From UMGS363 sp051881815 (GTDB lineage: Bacteria > Bacillota > Clostridia > Oscillospirales > Ruminococcaceae): a stretch of DNA of 64,000 nt. Positions 1 to 9,618 of the stretch are shown here, one piece after another. Below the pieces are notes generated by a model that saw only the letters and a program-made list of their open reading frames with translations, was not told the origin of the DNA and ran no database searches. Every line of letters starts with the position of its first letter. Positions within the stretch are counted from its first letter, which is position 1. The stretch spans positions 1-64,000 of the forward strand of contig JBJEQP010000092.1 of NCBI GenBank assembly GCA_051881815.1, given 5' to 3'. The position numbers and the translations under genes are program-made.

Positions 1-929
1 ATCTCGGCAAGCTTGTTGTCATTTCCGCCGTTTTTGAATTTTTCAAGCCTTTCATTGGTCGGAAGCTCGGAATTTCCGCCGCTGTTGTCGCAAAGGTCAA
101 ATTTCACACGATCGTAAAGCTTCTTATAATCATTTACATGACGTTCAAGTAGCACCTTGAAAGTCTTTCTCTGTGCAGTTTTAGCTTCGTTCAGCGCCTG
201 TTTTTCGTAGTTTCCCGTGCGGAAGGCTGTCTGACAGGCTACTGTTATAACGGCTTCATCCGCACCGTCAACTCTTATTCTGTTGGAGTCCGTAACTCCG
301 GTGCCGCCGACGGTTTTTACAGTTACTGCCGCTGCATAAGGGATACCGTCCGTTACGGTGAAAAGCAAGGTCGATTCATCGTAGGCTTCATTCCTGTCAT
401 AGTCATCGTCAACGCCGTCAATGAACGCTTCAAACGATATTTTACCCTTTTCGCTTGCGGAAAAATGAATTACCATAACGTTATCGGGTGCGGAAATGAA
501 AACTTCCCTGCAAAATGCCGTTTTGCCGCTTGTCCACTCGGTTTTTGCGACTGCGGTCGAAATATCAAGGCTGCGCTGATAGTTTTCAGCATTTTCGCAG
601 TCGCTTTGCAGGATATGAAGATCGCCCATAGGGTGATAATGCCGCTGCTGCTCGTTTCTGCCGTAAAATGCGTCCTCACAGAGCTTCTGCGCCTCGGTTA
701 TTCTGCCGTCTGCGATGAGCTTGCGTATTTCTCCGAGTTTTTCCTTTGCCTTGGGGTTATTTCTGTAACGGAAGCCGCCCGACCATACGCTGTCCTCGTT
801 CATCTGGATGAGTTCGTCTTCAACCCTTCCGAAGATCATTCCTCCGATGCGTCCATTTCCGACGGGGAGTGCTTCGTCCCAGTTTGCGGCAGGTTCTTTG
901 TACCATAATAATTCCGATAAGTTATTCAT
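1..929 (-). CDS. GH95-family alpha-L-fucosidase-like glycoside hydrolase, 3' end cut off by window
   Basis: The frame stays open from an ATG at 929 to base 1 (309 codons), so the C-terminal half of a protein that is usually 750-800 residues is missing. The start has GGAGG 8 nt upstream. The N-terminus reads LLWYKEPAANWDEALPVGNG, then GRIGGMIFG and QMNEDSVWSGG, the hallmark opening of the GH95 N-terminal beta-sandwich domain. GH95 enzymes are inverting alpha-L-fucosidases or alpha-L-galactosidases acting on plant or host glycans; the catalytic (alpha/alpha)6 barrel lies beyond the window edge. No signal peptide is visible, so it is probably cytoplasmic. It reads in the same direction as the transport locus upstream, separated by a palindromic repeat. 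The family call is firm; the exact substrate is not readable. Confidence 0.88.
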   Translation of the reverse strand, partial: MNNLSELLWYKEPAANWDEALPVGNGRIGGMIFGRVEDELIQMNEDSVWSGGFRYRNNPKAKEKLGEIRKLIADGRITEAQKLCEDAFYGRNEQQRHYHPMGDLHILQSDCENAENYQRSLDISTAVAKTEWTSGKTAFCREVFISAPDNVMVIHFSASEKGKISFEAFIDGVDDDYDRNEAYDESTLLFTVTDGIPYAAAVTVKTVGGTGVTDSNRIRVDGADEAVITVACQTAFRTGNYEKQALNEAKTAQRKTFKVLLERHVNDYKKLYDRVKFDLCDNSGGNSELPTNERLEKFKNGGNDNKLAE

Positions 930-960
930 TTTATATCCTCCGATCCGACCATACTTTATA

Positions 961-1114
961 CTAATTCCAAACCAACCTATAGACAAATACTCGGATATAA
1001 TAATCCAATTCTGCGTCAAGCTCCCTTGAAAGGCATCAAGCCTTCCTGCGGTCGCTTTCCTTGACTTGGATTATTCTATCTGTCGTCTTTGTCTATAGAA
1101 CGGTTTGGAATTAG
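961..1114. repeat. Palindromic repeat family, copy 1 (154 bp)
   Basis: The ends CTAATTCCAAAC and GTTTGGAATTAG are perfect inverted repeats, and pairing continues inward (CTATAGACAAA with TTTGTCTATAG; AATAATCCAA with TTGGATTATT). TA flanks both ends. It lies between the last permease gene and the GH95 gene, about 100 bp after the permease stop. It codes for nothing. Same family as 31308-31478, 33636-33789 and 53592-53746. Confidence 0.9.
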
Positions 1115-1213
1115 TATTATTTATTGAGATTATAACACATTCCGACCCGAAAAACAAGCATAAATACAAAAAACCACCCCCGACATAAGCCGAAGGCGGT
1201 TTTGAGTTTGAAA

Positions 1214-2278
1214 TTACATACCTGTAAGACCTGAACGTGCAATACCTTCTGTGAAGTTTTTCTGCAAGCAGATATAAAGGATAAGCATTGGCAGGATAGA
1301 GATAAGACATCCTGCTTCCATCCATACGATAAGCTCACGGACATTCGGCGTTTCGTTGCCGAAGATAAGTCTTGCGAGGTTTGCGTCGAGGTTTTTAAGC
1401 ATAAGTGCGATCGTCTTGTTGTCGGTGAAGAACGATGTGGAAACATAGTAATCGTTCCAGTACCAAACGACCGAGAGGAGGAATACTGTAAGGAATGTAG
1501 CGCCTGCGTTAGGAACCATTACCTGAACGAAGGTTCTGAACGGCGAGCATCCGTCGAGGTATGCAGCGTCTTCGAGTTCCTTTGGAAGTCCTCTGAACGA
1601 CTGTCTGAACAGGAATATGAAAAGACCTGCACGGATGCCGTTCGCTGTGAGTGCGGGCATATACATTGTTACGCCGCTGTTGATGAAGTTGATATAGTTG
1701 CCTGTGATCGCATGATAAATTCCGAGGGGGTTAAAGTAACGGAAGAACATATACTGCGGAATAAGTATGATCTGCGAAGGAACGAGGATCATAAGTATTA
1801 CGATAAAGAAGAGAATGTTCTTACCCTTGAACTTGAATCGTGCGAAGCCGTAGCCGGTAAGTGCACAGGTTAGAACCTGGAGTATCGAGCAGCCGATGTT
1901 CAGAACGAGCGTATTAACGAGAGTGTTTCCGAAGTCCATTGCCTTCCATGCGTCTTTGATGTTGGAGAGGATGAATGTCTTCGGTATCCACATGATCGTC
2001 GGGTCGTTCATTTCCGCACGGGGACGGAATGCTGCGGAGATCATGAAAATGAGCGGATAGATAATGATGAAGCAAAGGCCGAAAACTATAAGTGCTCTTG
2101 CGATAGGCCATACTGCATCAAAGGCTCTTTTTCTCTTTAAGTATTTCTGTTCCTCGGGAGTGAGGGATTCAAGACGCTTCTTGAATCTCTCTCTTTTCTC
2201 CTTACGGGACATTTTAGGTTCTTTTACATATCTTTTCTGCTCGGACGATGCGCCGGAGCGTTTTGCTAAACTTGCCAT
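1214..2278 (-). CDS. Carbohydrate ABC transporter permease, MalG-type (second pair)
   Basis: A 354-residue inner-membrane permease of the CUT1 sugar ABC family. A charged N-terminal tail of about 55 residues precedes six hydrophobic segments. The cytoplasmic EAA loop, which docks on the ATPase, reads LPKELEDAAYLDGCSPF followed by QVMVPN. It is the last gene of the leftward transport operon, 19 bp after its MalF-type partner, with which it should form a heterodimeric channel. No ATPase gene is nearby, so a shared MsmK-like ATPase elsewhere is implied. Substrate is unknown; context (DUF5696 protein, CBM-bearing binding protein, GH95 gene downstream) suggests an oligosaccharide. Confidence 0.9.
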   Translation of the reverse strand: MASLAKRSGASSEQKRYVKEPKMSRKEKRERFKKRLESLTPEEQKYLKRKRAFDAVWPIARALIVFGLCFIIIYPLIFMISAAFRPRAEMNDPTIMWIPKTFILSNIKDAWKAMDFGNTLVNTLVLNIGCSILQVLTCALTGYGFARFKFKGKNILFFIVILMILVPSQIILIPQYMFFRYFNPLGIYHAITGNYINFINSGVTMYMPALTANGIRAGLFIFLFRQSFRGLPKELEDAAYLDGCSPFRTFVQVMVPNAGATFLTVFLLSVVWYWNDYYVSTSFFTDNKTIALMLKNLDANLARLIFGNETPNVRELIVWMEAGCLISILPMLILYICLQKNFTEGIARSGLTGM

Positions 2279-2297
2279 ATATTAATTCTCCGCCTCC

Positions 2298-3194
2298 TTA
2301 ATCATCGTACCATACGAGCTTATTCATGATTGCAAAGATGATTCCGAGAGCAATAAGAATTATTCCGAAATAGCTCCACGCCATTGACGCCGAATAACCA
2401 TACTGCCAGTCACGCTGTACTTCAAGCACACGGGACATAACTTCGTTTGTCGGGTCGGTGAAGGAGTCGATAACGGTATAAACGATATTTACAAGGATCA
2501 TCGGGGAAACGTAGGGAAGAGTGATCTTCCAGAAGAATTCCCATGCTGTTGCGCCTTCGATAGCTGCAGCTTCTTTTGCGGATGTCGGGATACCCTGAAG
2601 AGCCGAAAGGAAGATGATGATCTGGATACCGCACTTCCAAACGAGGTTAAGGATATCCGACGTGATCGTGGTCAGCATTTCGGTGAACTGCGTTCCGAAT
2701 CCGTAGATTCCGACAAATTCAAGGAGCTGGTCAACCATGTCCGCTTCGAACATTGTCGAGAACTGTTCAGCGCTGTTGTTTCCGTTCGTGTTAAGATCGC
2801 CTGTGATGATAGCATATACAGGACCTGTTGCGATGATAACCGGGAGGAAGAATACTGCTCTTGCGAAGCCTCTGCCTCTGAACTTCTGGTTGATGATGAT
2901 CGCAACGAACATTGAGAATATAACGATGATAGGAAGGTTGAGCGCCATATCCTTCAATGCTTCAACGAGGTATTTTCTGAATGACGGGTCGGTCATAAAC
3001 GCTCTTTTGTAGTTTGCGATTCCGACCCAGCTTCTTGCGAGATAGCCTGTTTCCGGAGCAACGTCATTGAATGAATAGAAGAAGGATTTACATACGGGGA
3101 TAATGAAGAACATCAGCGCACCGATAAACCAGAGAGCGATAAAGCCATAGCCGTAAAGCCCTTTCTTCTTTTCATAGGACATTCTGTGTCTCAT
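2298..3194 (-). CDS. Sugar ABC transporter permease, MalF-type (second pair)
   Basis: A 298-residue CUT1 permease with six hydrophobic stretches and an EAA loop (IPTSAKEAAAIEGATAWEFF then ITLPYVSP). Its ATG abuts the TAA of the DUF5696 gene, and AAGGAGG lies 11 nt upstream inside that gene, so translation is probably coupled. It pairs with the MalG-type gene just downstream. The operon already holds one MalF/MalG pair at 7646-9601 but only one binding protein, so this pair either shares that binding protein or has another role. The MRHRM start could be shortened to the internal Met at codon 5. Confidence 0.9.
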   Translation of the reverse strand: MRHRMSYEKKKGLYGYGFIALWFIGALMFFIIPVCKSFFYSFNDVAPETGYLARSWVGIANYKRAFMTDPSFRKYLVEALKDMALNLPIIVIFSMFVAIIINQKFRGRGFARAVFFLPVIIATGPVYAIITGDLNTNGNNSAEQFSTMFEADMVDQLLEFVGIYGFGTQFTEMLTTITSDILNLVWKCGIQIIIFLSALQGIPTSAKEAAAIEGATAWEFFWKITLPYVSPMILVNIVYTVIDSFTDPTNEVMSRVLEVQRDWQYGYSASMAWSYFGIILIALGIIFAIMNKLVWYDD

Positions 3195-5477
3195 TTATCC
3201 TATGACCTCCTTCCCGATGTAATCATACAACTTGTAGGTCTTGCCGCCCTTGGTGACGGTCCTGTCTGTATAATTTACTGTGATCTTTGTGCCGTTTGAA
3301 TAGGTTGTCTCTGTGTTTCCGTTATCAAGAATCTTATATCCTGTGATCTGCTCGGACGAAACATCGGAGAGTATCTCCTTGACGAAGCCGTAAACGCTTG
3401 CAGCGTCCTTTGTCCAGTAGCTTGCATCAGAATAATAGTAAACATCGTAGCGTGTATCCTTGAGCTCATTAGCCTCTTCAGCCATAAGGTCGAAGTTGAG
3501 CGAGCTTCCCGAAGCAACTGCGGAGAGGATAACGTCGCCGATCTGTGCCTGACCGTTTACAGCAGGTGTTGAGTAGGACTTGATGCCGTGCATAACGATC
3601 TGATAGAACGGGATATCGGCATCGAATACGTCAAACTTGCTGGAATCGAGCGGAACATCAGTGATCCTGTCAACATAAGGAAGGACGTAAGCATTTGCAC
3701 CGTCTGCGAGGACTGAACCGACCTGTTCTCCGAGCTTCTTATAGCCCTCCTGAACGATACCCTTCATCATTTCCTTTGAAGTAGCCTTTCTGCCGTAGTC
3801 GCCGTAAATAACCGTTGAAGCGGAGCCTACGGAGATATTTTTCAGACCATACTTGCTGTAGCTGCCTGCGAGGTTGTCGAACATTCTCTCGTAAGAGCCG
3901 GGAGCAAGGAGAGCCATTGACTTGTAGAACTTGTTCTCGATGCCGTAAGCATAGTCGTAGGTGATCTGTCTTGAATAAGCGTTTGAAACTCGGATAGCTG
4001 TATCGGTTATCGTCCAGTATCCGTTGCCCGATTTGAACGTGAGGTTCTCAACGTTGGGGTAAATGCTGATGTTGTTGCTTTCAGCATAGCTTAAAAGCTT
4101 GTTGAAATCGGATTTGCCGCCAAGCTTTGAAGCAGGCTTTGCCTTGTCGGAAACCTTTTCCTTGATATCGGCAGCTGTCCATTCATTGTAGGTTGCAATG
4201 ATGCTGTCTGCGCCGCCGGCATTGAGCTCGGTAAGAATATCCTTTGCTTCGTCGAAGGTCGTAGCTGCGTGCTGCATTGTTACCGGGAAGCCGAGAACGG
4301 ATTCCTTCTTGAGCACGCCGCCGTAAAGGTCAACGTAAAGCGGAACATCCTTAACGGAATCGGAAACCTTTACGCCGTAATCGCTTGTGAGGTATTCTCT
4401 GTACTTCGCTGCGATATCAACGTAGTCGATATCCTGCTTGTCGGACTTTGAAACGGGATAGTAGCGAACTTCGATCTCGGGAACAAGAATGCCTCTCTTT
4501 TCAAATACCTTGAGCGGGCTGTCGTTGCTTGCGCCCATCTGATATTCGTCGCTTGTTCTTATTTCAAAATCAAAGTAGCAGCTGTTGTAATCGGTCTTGT
4601 TCTGACCGGAAACGTAAGCGTTGATAGTCGCCGATGTATCGCCCTTATCGGCAACGACCATCATGCCGCTGTTACCCTTGACGATACCGTACATCGGGAG
4701 GTAAACCTGCTGTGTAACAGCCGGTGCTGTCTGGCTGACGGGGGTGATATCCCTGCCGTAAACCTTGCCCGAGTAGGTTTTAAGACCTGTTTTGCCGTTG
4801 TTAAAGTTGATGAGTGCGCCGCTTCCGTCCGGGATAACGAAATATCCGTCTTCATCGTTTGCAGCAGCGCCGAAGGACGTCATGAATGCAAGCTTCGTTG
4901 TGAGCTTGTCGCCGTCCTCCTCCTTGATCTCGGAGGTATCGACTTTAAGCTTCAGATGATCGTCTTCAAGGGTATATGTAACGGGGACAGTGATCTTTGC
5001 GGAATTGAACTTGTATGTGATCTTAATACCGTTGCTTGCCGAAGAGATCTTTGCCTTGCCCTTTACCTTGCTGTTTGCGTTAGTTGTTTTACGCTTTGAG
5101 GGTTCGCCGAATGTGAGCACCATTCCTGCTTTAAGCTCCTGGATCTGTGCTTTTTTGCCGGCTGAACCGTCTGCATTGATGGGGTTTGACCACCAGATCT
5201 CACCTGTGTTCTTGTCAACGAGAGCGAGCGTTACCTCGGATTTGTTGACATAGAGTGCGAGCTTGTCGTTTTCTGCCACAAGCTCTGCAGCTGCGAGCGC
5301 TTCTTCCTCGGTACGGGGAACATAGTCTTCATCGGCAGCATCTTCTTCAGTATCAGCTTCCTCTGTTTCAGCGGCATCCGCACCCTCGTCATCGGAGAAA
5401 GCAGGTATCGTGAACATCGAAGTCACCATTGCAGCGCAGCATACGCAGGCAAGAATCTTCTTTATATTGATTCGCAT
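3195..5477 (-). CDS. DUF5696-type secreted protein (possible TIM-barrel glycan-active protein)
   Basis: A 760-residue protein with a clear Sec signal peptide (KK, hydrophobic run, then IPAFS before an acidic linker of about 30 residues). The linker is followed by an all-beta region containing NKNTGEIWWSNP-type strands and then, from about residue 330, a region with alternating helices and strands resembling a (beta/alpha)8 barrel (DVPLYVDLYGG, GADSIIATYNEW, ISIYPNVENL). I recognise it as DUF5696-like, a family seen in Firmicute sugar-transport loci. A glycosidase-like function is inference; no catalytic pair was assigned. It sits between the Yip1-like gene and the second permease pair. There is no lipobox or sortase motif, so how it is held at the surface is unclear. 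Confidence 0.72.
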   Translation of the reverse strand: MRINIKKILACVCCAAMVTSMFTIPAFSDDEGADAAETEEADTEEDAADEDYVPRTEEEALAAAELVAENDKLALYVNKSEVTLALVDKNTGEIWWSNPINADGSAGKKAQIQELKAGMVLTFGEPSKRKTTNANSKVKGKAKISSASNGIKITYKFNSAKITVPVTYTLEDDHLKLKVDTSEIKEEDGDKLTTKLAFMTSFGAAANDEDGYFVIPDGSGALINFNNGKTGLKTYSGKVYGRDITPVSQTAPAVTQQVYLPMYGIVKGNSGMMVVADKGDTSATINAYVSGQNKTDYNSCYFDFEIRTSDEYQMGASNDSPLKVFEKRGILVPEIEVRYYPVSKSDKQDIDYVDIAAKYREYLTSDYGVKVSDSVKDVPLYVDLYGGVLKKESVLGFPVTMQHAATTFDEAKDILTELNAGGADSIIATYNEWTAADIKEKVSDKAKPASKLGGKSDFNKLLSYAESNNISIYPNVENLTFKSGNGYWTITDTAIRVSNAYSRQITYDYAYGIENKFYKSMALLAPGSYERMFDNLAGSYSKYGLKNISVGSASTVIYGDYGRKATSKEMMKGIVQEGYKKLGEQVGSVLADGANAYVLPYVDRITDVPLDSSKFDVFDADIPFYQIVMHGIKSYSTPAVNGQAQIGDVILSAVASGSSLNFDLMAEEANELKDTRYDVYYYSDASYWTKDAASVYGFVKEILSDVSSEQITGYKILDNGNTETTYSNGTKITVNYTDRTVTKGGKTYKLYDYIGKEVIG

Positions 5478-5505
5478 TTATTTCACCACTTTTCGATTTA
5501 GAATA

Positions 5506-6135
5506 CTATACACGGAAACGATACGAAAGCTCCGTATAAATTGACAGAATAAAGATAAGTACCTGCTGGAACAGTGTAAGAACAAGAACGAGCAGGAACA
5601 ATATCGCGATCATTGCGACTATCGTCAGCAGTATCAGCGCTATCGTTTTGCCGAACGTGAACTGGTGGACTGCCTTCATCGCAGAGATGACAAGCACGAA
5701 CGACCAGCAAAGACCCAGAATCTCAAAGAGCTGGATGAAGATGTATTCATCCTTGATGAGGAAATGGGAAAGTAGTGTTCCTATGAGGTAACCCGCTATA
5801 TACGGCACCAACGCATAGGCGCTGTATATAAAGATCTTTTTCATTGTACCTTCTCCTGCGAAGAGAGTACACATTGCCCAGTTGGCAACTACCCACACGA
5901 GGAAAAGTATAAAGCTTCGGAAGATATACGGGACTATATTAAAAATCTTGTCATAATCCGAATAGTACTGGAAACCGTAAAGTCTGCTGTAAGCGACCTG
6001 CTGGAAAAAGAGGAGGAAAACGATGACCCAAGCGATCTTCATTGACCCTTTTTTCTTCCAGCGAAGGTCTTCAAAGCCTTCGAACGGATGCATTATAACG
6101 TGTCTGACGAACTGACCTTCTGTTAAATCGAGCAT
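5506..6135 (-). CDS. Yip1-like multi-pass membrane protein
   Basis: About 209 residues with five or so strongly hydrophobic segments and short loops, matching the bacterial Yip1-domain layout; the N-terminal cytoplasmic stretch has the family-like HPFEGFEDLRWKKKGS just before the first membrane helix. An in-frame GTG at 6144 lies upstream, but the ATG at 6135 has AAGGGCGG 8 nt ahead and begins 1 nt after the TAA of the NHL gene, so it was chosen. Bacterial Yip1 proteins have no settled biochemical role. Its constant company here (NHL/TPR protein, DUF5696 protein, permeases) suggests a part in assembling or gating the uptake system; that is inference. Confidence 0.72.
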   Translation of the reverse strand: MLDLTEGQFVRHVIMHPFEGFEDLRWKKKGSMKIAWVIVFLLFFQQVAYSRLYGFQYYSDYDKIFNIVPYIFRSFILFLVWVVANWAMCTLFAGEGTMKKIFIYSAYALVPYIAGYLIGTLLSHFLIKDEYIFIQLFEILGLCWSFVLVISAMKAVHQFTFGKTIALILLTIVAMIAILFLLVLVLTLFQQVLIFILSIYTELSYRFRV

Positions 6136-6136
6136 A

Positions 6137-7621
6137 TTATGCACCGCCCTTTCCGCTTGAATTCTTCTTATTCTTCAGTATCTTCTTTGTGACCATCCAA
6201 GCAACTATTATAACGATGATAACAATAACGATCGCTGTGAAGTTCTTTTTGAGCCACTGGTCGCGATAGCCTTCAAACGCCTTGTTGTAGCGTCCTCTGC
6301 TGATCGAGATCTTGAAGTATTTCATTGCTTCCTTGTATTCGCCCTTGTTGAAAAGAGCGTTTCCGATACCAATGAAGGCACGGCGGTAATTTCCGTCATA
6401 CTTGAGAACAGCCTTCCATGGTTCGTAGGATTCATCATACTTACCGTCATTATAAAGGTTGGAAGCCTCGGTAACGATCTCACCGAATGCTGTTCTTGTA
6501 AACACGGTGATCGAGTTTTTACGGGAATCAAGAACATAGATGTGATTATCGTAGCTCTCGATAGCCGAAGCCGAACGGAATGTGCCGAGCTGTTCACCCG
6601 AGCCGCCCATTATGAAGAGGAGCCATGCTTCCTTGTCATACTGGAAGATACGTCCGTGCTGGAAGTCGAGAATGTTGAGCTCTCCGTTAGGACCGATGTC
6701 GATATCGGTAAGGCTGGAGTTCTTTGCGTAGATAGAGTAGTAAGTCGGGCTCTTGTCGCCGAACTGGAAGTCGTTGTCAACACCGAGAGAGTCAAGGATG
6801 TTGTTGCCCTCCGGATTGAGCTTCTTAACAAGGTCTGTTGTTGTATCGGTAGACTCCGTTACTGTGTAGATAAAGCCCTTTTCGTCGATATCAAAGTTTG
6901 TAAAGCCGATAGGAGTGGACTTTGCCGTTCTTGCACGCTGCTCTTCGGTGGAAATAAGGTTCCAGAATGCGTTTGCAAGTACCTCCGCGGTCTGTTCAAC
7001 ACGGTTTGCACCGTAGAAACCGAGGAATTTGCCATCCTTGTCGAACATTACCGCACCCTTTGTTACGGATTTAACGACAACATAGACATTTTCAGCCTTG
7101 TCAACGATGACCTTGCTCGGATTGTAGGTAAGCTCTGCTCCGTAAAGCTCGGAATCAGGCTTGCCGAACACTCTGTCAATGTTTCCGTTGACATCGCACT
7201 TGATAACTCGTTCATTTTCGTTATCTGCGATATAAATGTAATCTGTGTACGGGTCAACATAAACGCCCGTTGGTTTTTTCAGCGTGGTTTTTTCACCGTT
7301 ATAGTTGAATTCCTCCATAACTCTTACAAGTTTGAAGTTAAGGTCGGTAACAACTATCCTGCTGTTTCCCCTGTCAGCTATATACATAAGATCATCGTGT
7401 GAAACGAAGAGATCCGCAGGCTCGCTCAATGCGCCGCAGCCGATATCCTCTCCGCTTACGAAATAATCGGCAGTATATCCGACCTGTGAAGCGATCGGAT
7501 CGCCCCATCTGTCATAGCTGTAAGGGCTATATGCTTCGGTAGCGGAAACGTTCGCCGCAAATGCGGAAACTGTCAGCACCGCTGCCGAAAGACATGAGAT
7601 AAGCTTTTTCAAGCTTGACAT
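6137..7621 (-). CDS. Membrane-anchored NHL beta-propeller protein with TPR-like repeats
   Basis: 494 residues. A signal peptide (VLTVSAFAANVSA) leads into NHL-type repeats of the form PADLFVSHDDLMYIADRGNS, KPTGVYVDPYTDYIYIADNE and later TDIDIGPNGELNILDFQHGR, spaced as blades of an extracellular beta-propeller covering about residues 35-375. Two TPR-like helical pairs follow (NDGKYDESYEPWKAVLKYDG; NKGEYKEAMKYFKISISRG), then a single transmembrane helix near residues 463-483 and a Lys-rich cytoplasmic tail. The topology is therefore outside-anchored. It may bind polymer or partner proteins near the transporter. It is the fourth gene of the uptake operon and is followed within 1 nt by the Yip1-like gene. 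Confidence 0.78.
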   Translation of the reverse strand: MSSLKKLISCLSAAVLTVSAFAANVSATEAYSPYSYDRWGDPIASQVGYTADYFVSGEDIGCGALSEPADLFVSHDDLMYIADRGNSRIVVTDLNFKLVRVMEEFNYNGEKTTLKKPTGVYVDPYTDYIYIADNENERVIKCDVNGNIDRVFGKPDSELYGAELTYNPSKVIVDKAENVYVVVKSVTKGAVMFDKDGKFLGFYGANRVEQTAEVLANAFWNLISTEEQRARTAKSTPIGFTNFDIDEKGFIYTVTESTDTTTDLVKKLNPEGNNILDSLGVDNDFQFGDKSPTYYSIYAKNSSLTDIDIGPNGELNILDFQHGRIFQYDKEAWLLFIMGGSGEQLGTFRSASAIESYDNHIYVLDSRKNSITVFTRTAFGEIVTEASNLYNDGKYDESYEPWKAVLKYDGNYRRAFIGIGNALFNKGEYKEAMKYFKISISRGRYNKAFEGYRDQWLKKNFTAIVIVIIVIIVAWMVTKKILKNKKNSSGKGGA

Positions 7622-7645
7622 ATTATCACCCTTTCCAAATTTCTT

Positions 7646-8617
7646 TTAATCCTTCATTCCGGCATGAGCCATTGTTTCCATAACGTTGCTCTGCGCTGCG
7701 ATAAATACTGCAAGCGGCGGTATCATAAGAACGACTGCGGATGCAGCGATAGCACCCTGTCTTGCAATACCTGCTGCTGCGATCTGCTGAACTACGGTCG
7801 GGATAGTCTTGAGTGCCTCATCGTAAACGAGGTTGCCGCCCGTTGAGTTCCAAGCAGCCTGGAACTGGAAGATGATAATTGTCATGATTGCAGGCTTCAT
7901 ATTCGGCATAACTACCTGCCAGCAGATCCTGAAAAGACCTGCGCCGTCAACCTTTGCCGCTTCGATCATAGCGTCGGGAATAGTACCAACGCTGTTTATC
8001 ATAAGGTAAAGACCCATTGAAGAAGCAACGATCGGGAAGATAAGTGCTGAGTATGTATTGATCATACCGAGCTTTGCCATTACGATATACTGCATGATGT
8101 AGGTTACCTGGCTGTTAAAAAGAAGTGCGATAACGACTGTCTTATTGATGAGCTTAACGCCGGGGAATCTGCACTTTGCAAGTATAAATGATGCCATGCA
8201 GGCGAAAATAACGTGGAGAACAGTTGCTGCGATAGTTACGAACAAGCTGTTGAGAACGTTTCTTGAGAACGGTACCCAGGAGTTGTTTGCAACCTGGAAC
8301 AGATCTCTGAAGTTATCGGTCGTTGGATTGATCGCATAAAGCTTAGGCGGCATGATGAAGATCTCCTGCACCGGCTTTATCGACGTGATGATCGCAATAT
8401 AGATAGGTGCGATCATAAATATGCTGAGGAATGCAAGCAGTACAAAAATACCGATATCGTTAGTCCAGGACTTTCCGACACGCTTGTTGGTGCCCTTGGA
8501 CTTTTCCATTTTTCTATGCTCTTTTTCGCGGCGCTTTCTGAGCGCTTCAAGAGCGGCAGCGTTCTCAGCTTCGATCTGTGCCTGTATCTGAGAAGGCTTT
8601 AATTCTTTTTTTGCCAT
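7646..8617 (-). CDS. Carbohydrate ABC transporter permease, MalG-type (first pair)
   Basis: 323 residues. A highly charged N-terminal extension (residues 1-50, rich in Glu, Lys and Arg) precedes six membrane segments. The EAA loop reads IPDAMIEAAKVDGAGLFRI then VVMPNMKP. It lies 15 bp downstream of its MalF-type partner and 24 bp upstream of the NHL gene. Both MalG proteins of this locus carry similarly charged N-terminal tails, unlike classical MalG, which may matter for contact with the missing ATPase or with another cytoplasmic protein. Confidence 0.9.
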   Translation of the reverse strand: MAKKELKPSQIQAQIEAENAAALEALRKRREKEHRKMEKSKGTNKRVGKSWTNDIGIFVLLAFLSIFMIAPIYIAIITSIKPVQEIFIMPPKLYAINPTTDNFRDLFQVANNSWVPFSRNVLNSLFVTIAATVLHVIFACMASFILAKCRFPGVKLINKTVVIALLFNSQVTYIMQYIVMAKLGMINTYSALIFPIVASSMGLYLMINSVGTIPDAMIEAAKVDGAGLFRICWQVVMPNMKPAIMTIIIFQFQAAWNSTGGNLVYDEALKTIPTVVQQIAAAGIARQGAIAASAVVLMIPPLAVFIAAQSNVMETMAHAGMKD

Positions 8618-8632
8618 TATGATCTCACCCCT

Positions 8633-9601
8633 TTAGTTATTCATATATTTGCCGAGGACCTTGGTTATGAGCTGATTACACAGAAGCATTACAAGGAACA
8701 GCACGAAGCATATTGCCGAGGAATAACCCATTTCGTAACGAACCCAGCCGTAGTCGAATGCGTGAGTCATAATAGTATGTACCTTATAGTCCGTTGACGG
8801 GAAGCCGGCGAGCATACGTCCAACGATATCAACTGTGAAGCAGGAAACGATCTGCATAACAGCTGCGAACATGAGCTGCGGACCCATCGAAGGGATAGTG
8901 ATGTAGATAAGCTCCTGTGTACGGTTCTTGATGCCTTCGATAGCACCAGCTTCGTACATGGACTTGTCGATACCCTGGAAACCTGCACGAAGAGCAAGGA
9001 AGCCTGCACCCATTGAGATCCAGAGCTGAACTACGATAACGCAGGGGAGAACGTAGTTTGCGTCTGTGAGCCACTGGATAGCGCCCGTTGTGAAGCCGAG
9101 GGAGTTGAGGAATGCGTTGAGGTAGCCGTAGGAGTCACCGGAGAAGATGAGCTGCCATACGAAGTAGATATTACCTGCCATAGACGGAGCATAGAAAATA
9201 AGTGTGAAGACCGTCTTGAGCACGGGATGAAGCTCGTTGATGAGCCATGCAAGCATGAAGCTGAGCGCATAGCTCAACGGGCCTGTGAAAACTGCGAAGA
9301 TAAGAGTTGTTCTGATGGACTTGATGAAAACATCGTCCTCAACAAAAAGGGTGTAGAAGTTATCAAAGCCAACAAATTTCGGTGGAAAATGCGCCATATC
9401 AAAGTCGGTGAAGCCCATAGGCAGCGACATGATAACGGGAACAACGGTGAACATGATAAAGAAGATCATAAACGGTGCGATCATACCGTAGCATCCGATA
9501 TTTCTCCTCATTTCATGGAGTGTATATTGGAAATTTTCCTTAAAAGTGTGTTTCTGTTCACTTCTGAGCAAAATTTCTTTTTTCTGGGTCTGTTCAGCCA
9601 A
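8633..9601 (-). CDS. Sugar ABC transporter permease, MalF-type (first pair)
   Basis: 322 residues with an N-terminal cytoplasmic tail, six membrane helices and an EAA loop (IDKSMYEAGAIEGIKNR then ITIPSMGP). It follows the binding-protein gene by 17 bp, the usual order for CUT1 systems, so this pair is the likeliest partner of the binding protein. ATG at 9601 has AGGGT-like pairing (TTGGAGGGTTACC) just upstream. Confidence 0.91.
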   Translation of the reverse strand: MAEQTQKKEILLRSEQKHTFKENFQYTLHEMRRNIGCYGMIAPFMIFFIMFTVVPVIMSLPMGFTDFDMAHFPPKFVGFDNFYTLFVEDDVFIKSIRTTLIFAVFTGPLSYALSFMLAWLINELHPVLKTVFTLIFYAPSMAGNIYFVWQLIFSGDSYGYLNAFLNSLGFTTGAIQWLTDANYVLPCVIVVQLWISMGAGFLALRAGFQGIDKSMYEAGAIEGIKNRTQELIYITIPSMGPQLMFAAVMQIVSCFTVDIVGRMLAGFPSTDYKVHTIMTHAFDYGWVRYEMGYSSAICFVLFLVMLLCNQLITKVLGKYMNN

Positions 9602-9618
9602 AGGTAACCCTCCAATCT

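Noticed and set aside
6542..7402. 286-codon frame opposite the NHL gene
   Set aside because: Composition shadow; no start signal and no recognisable domain.
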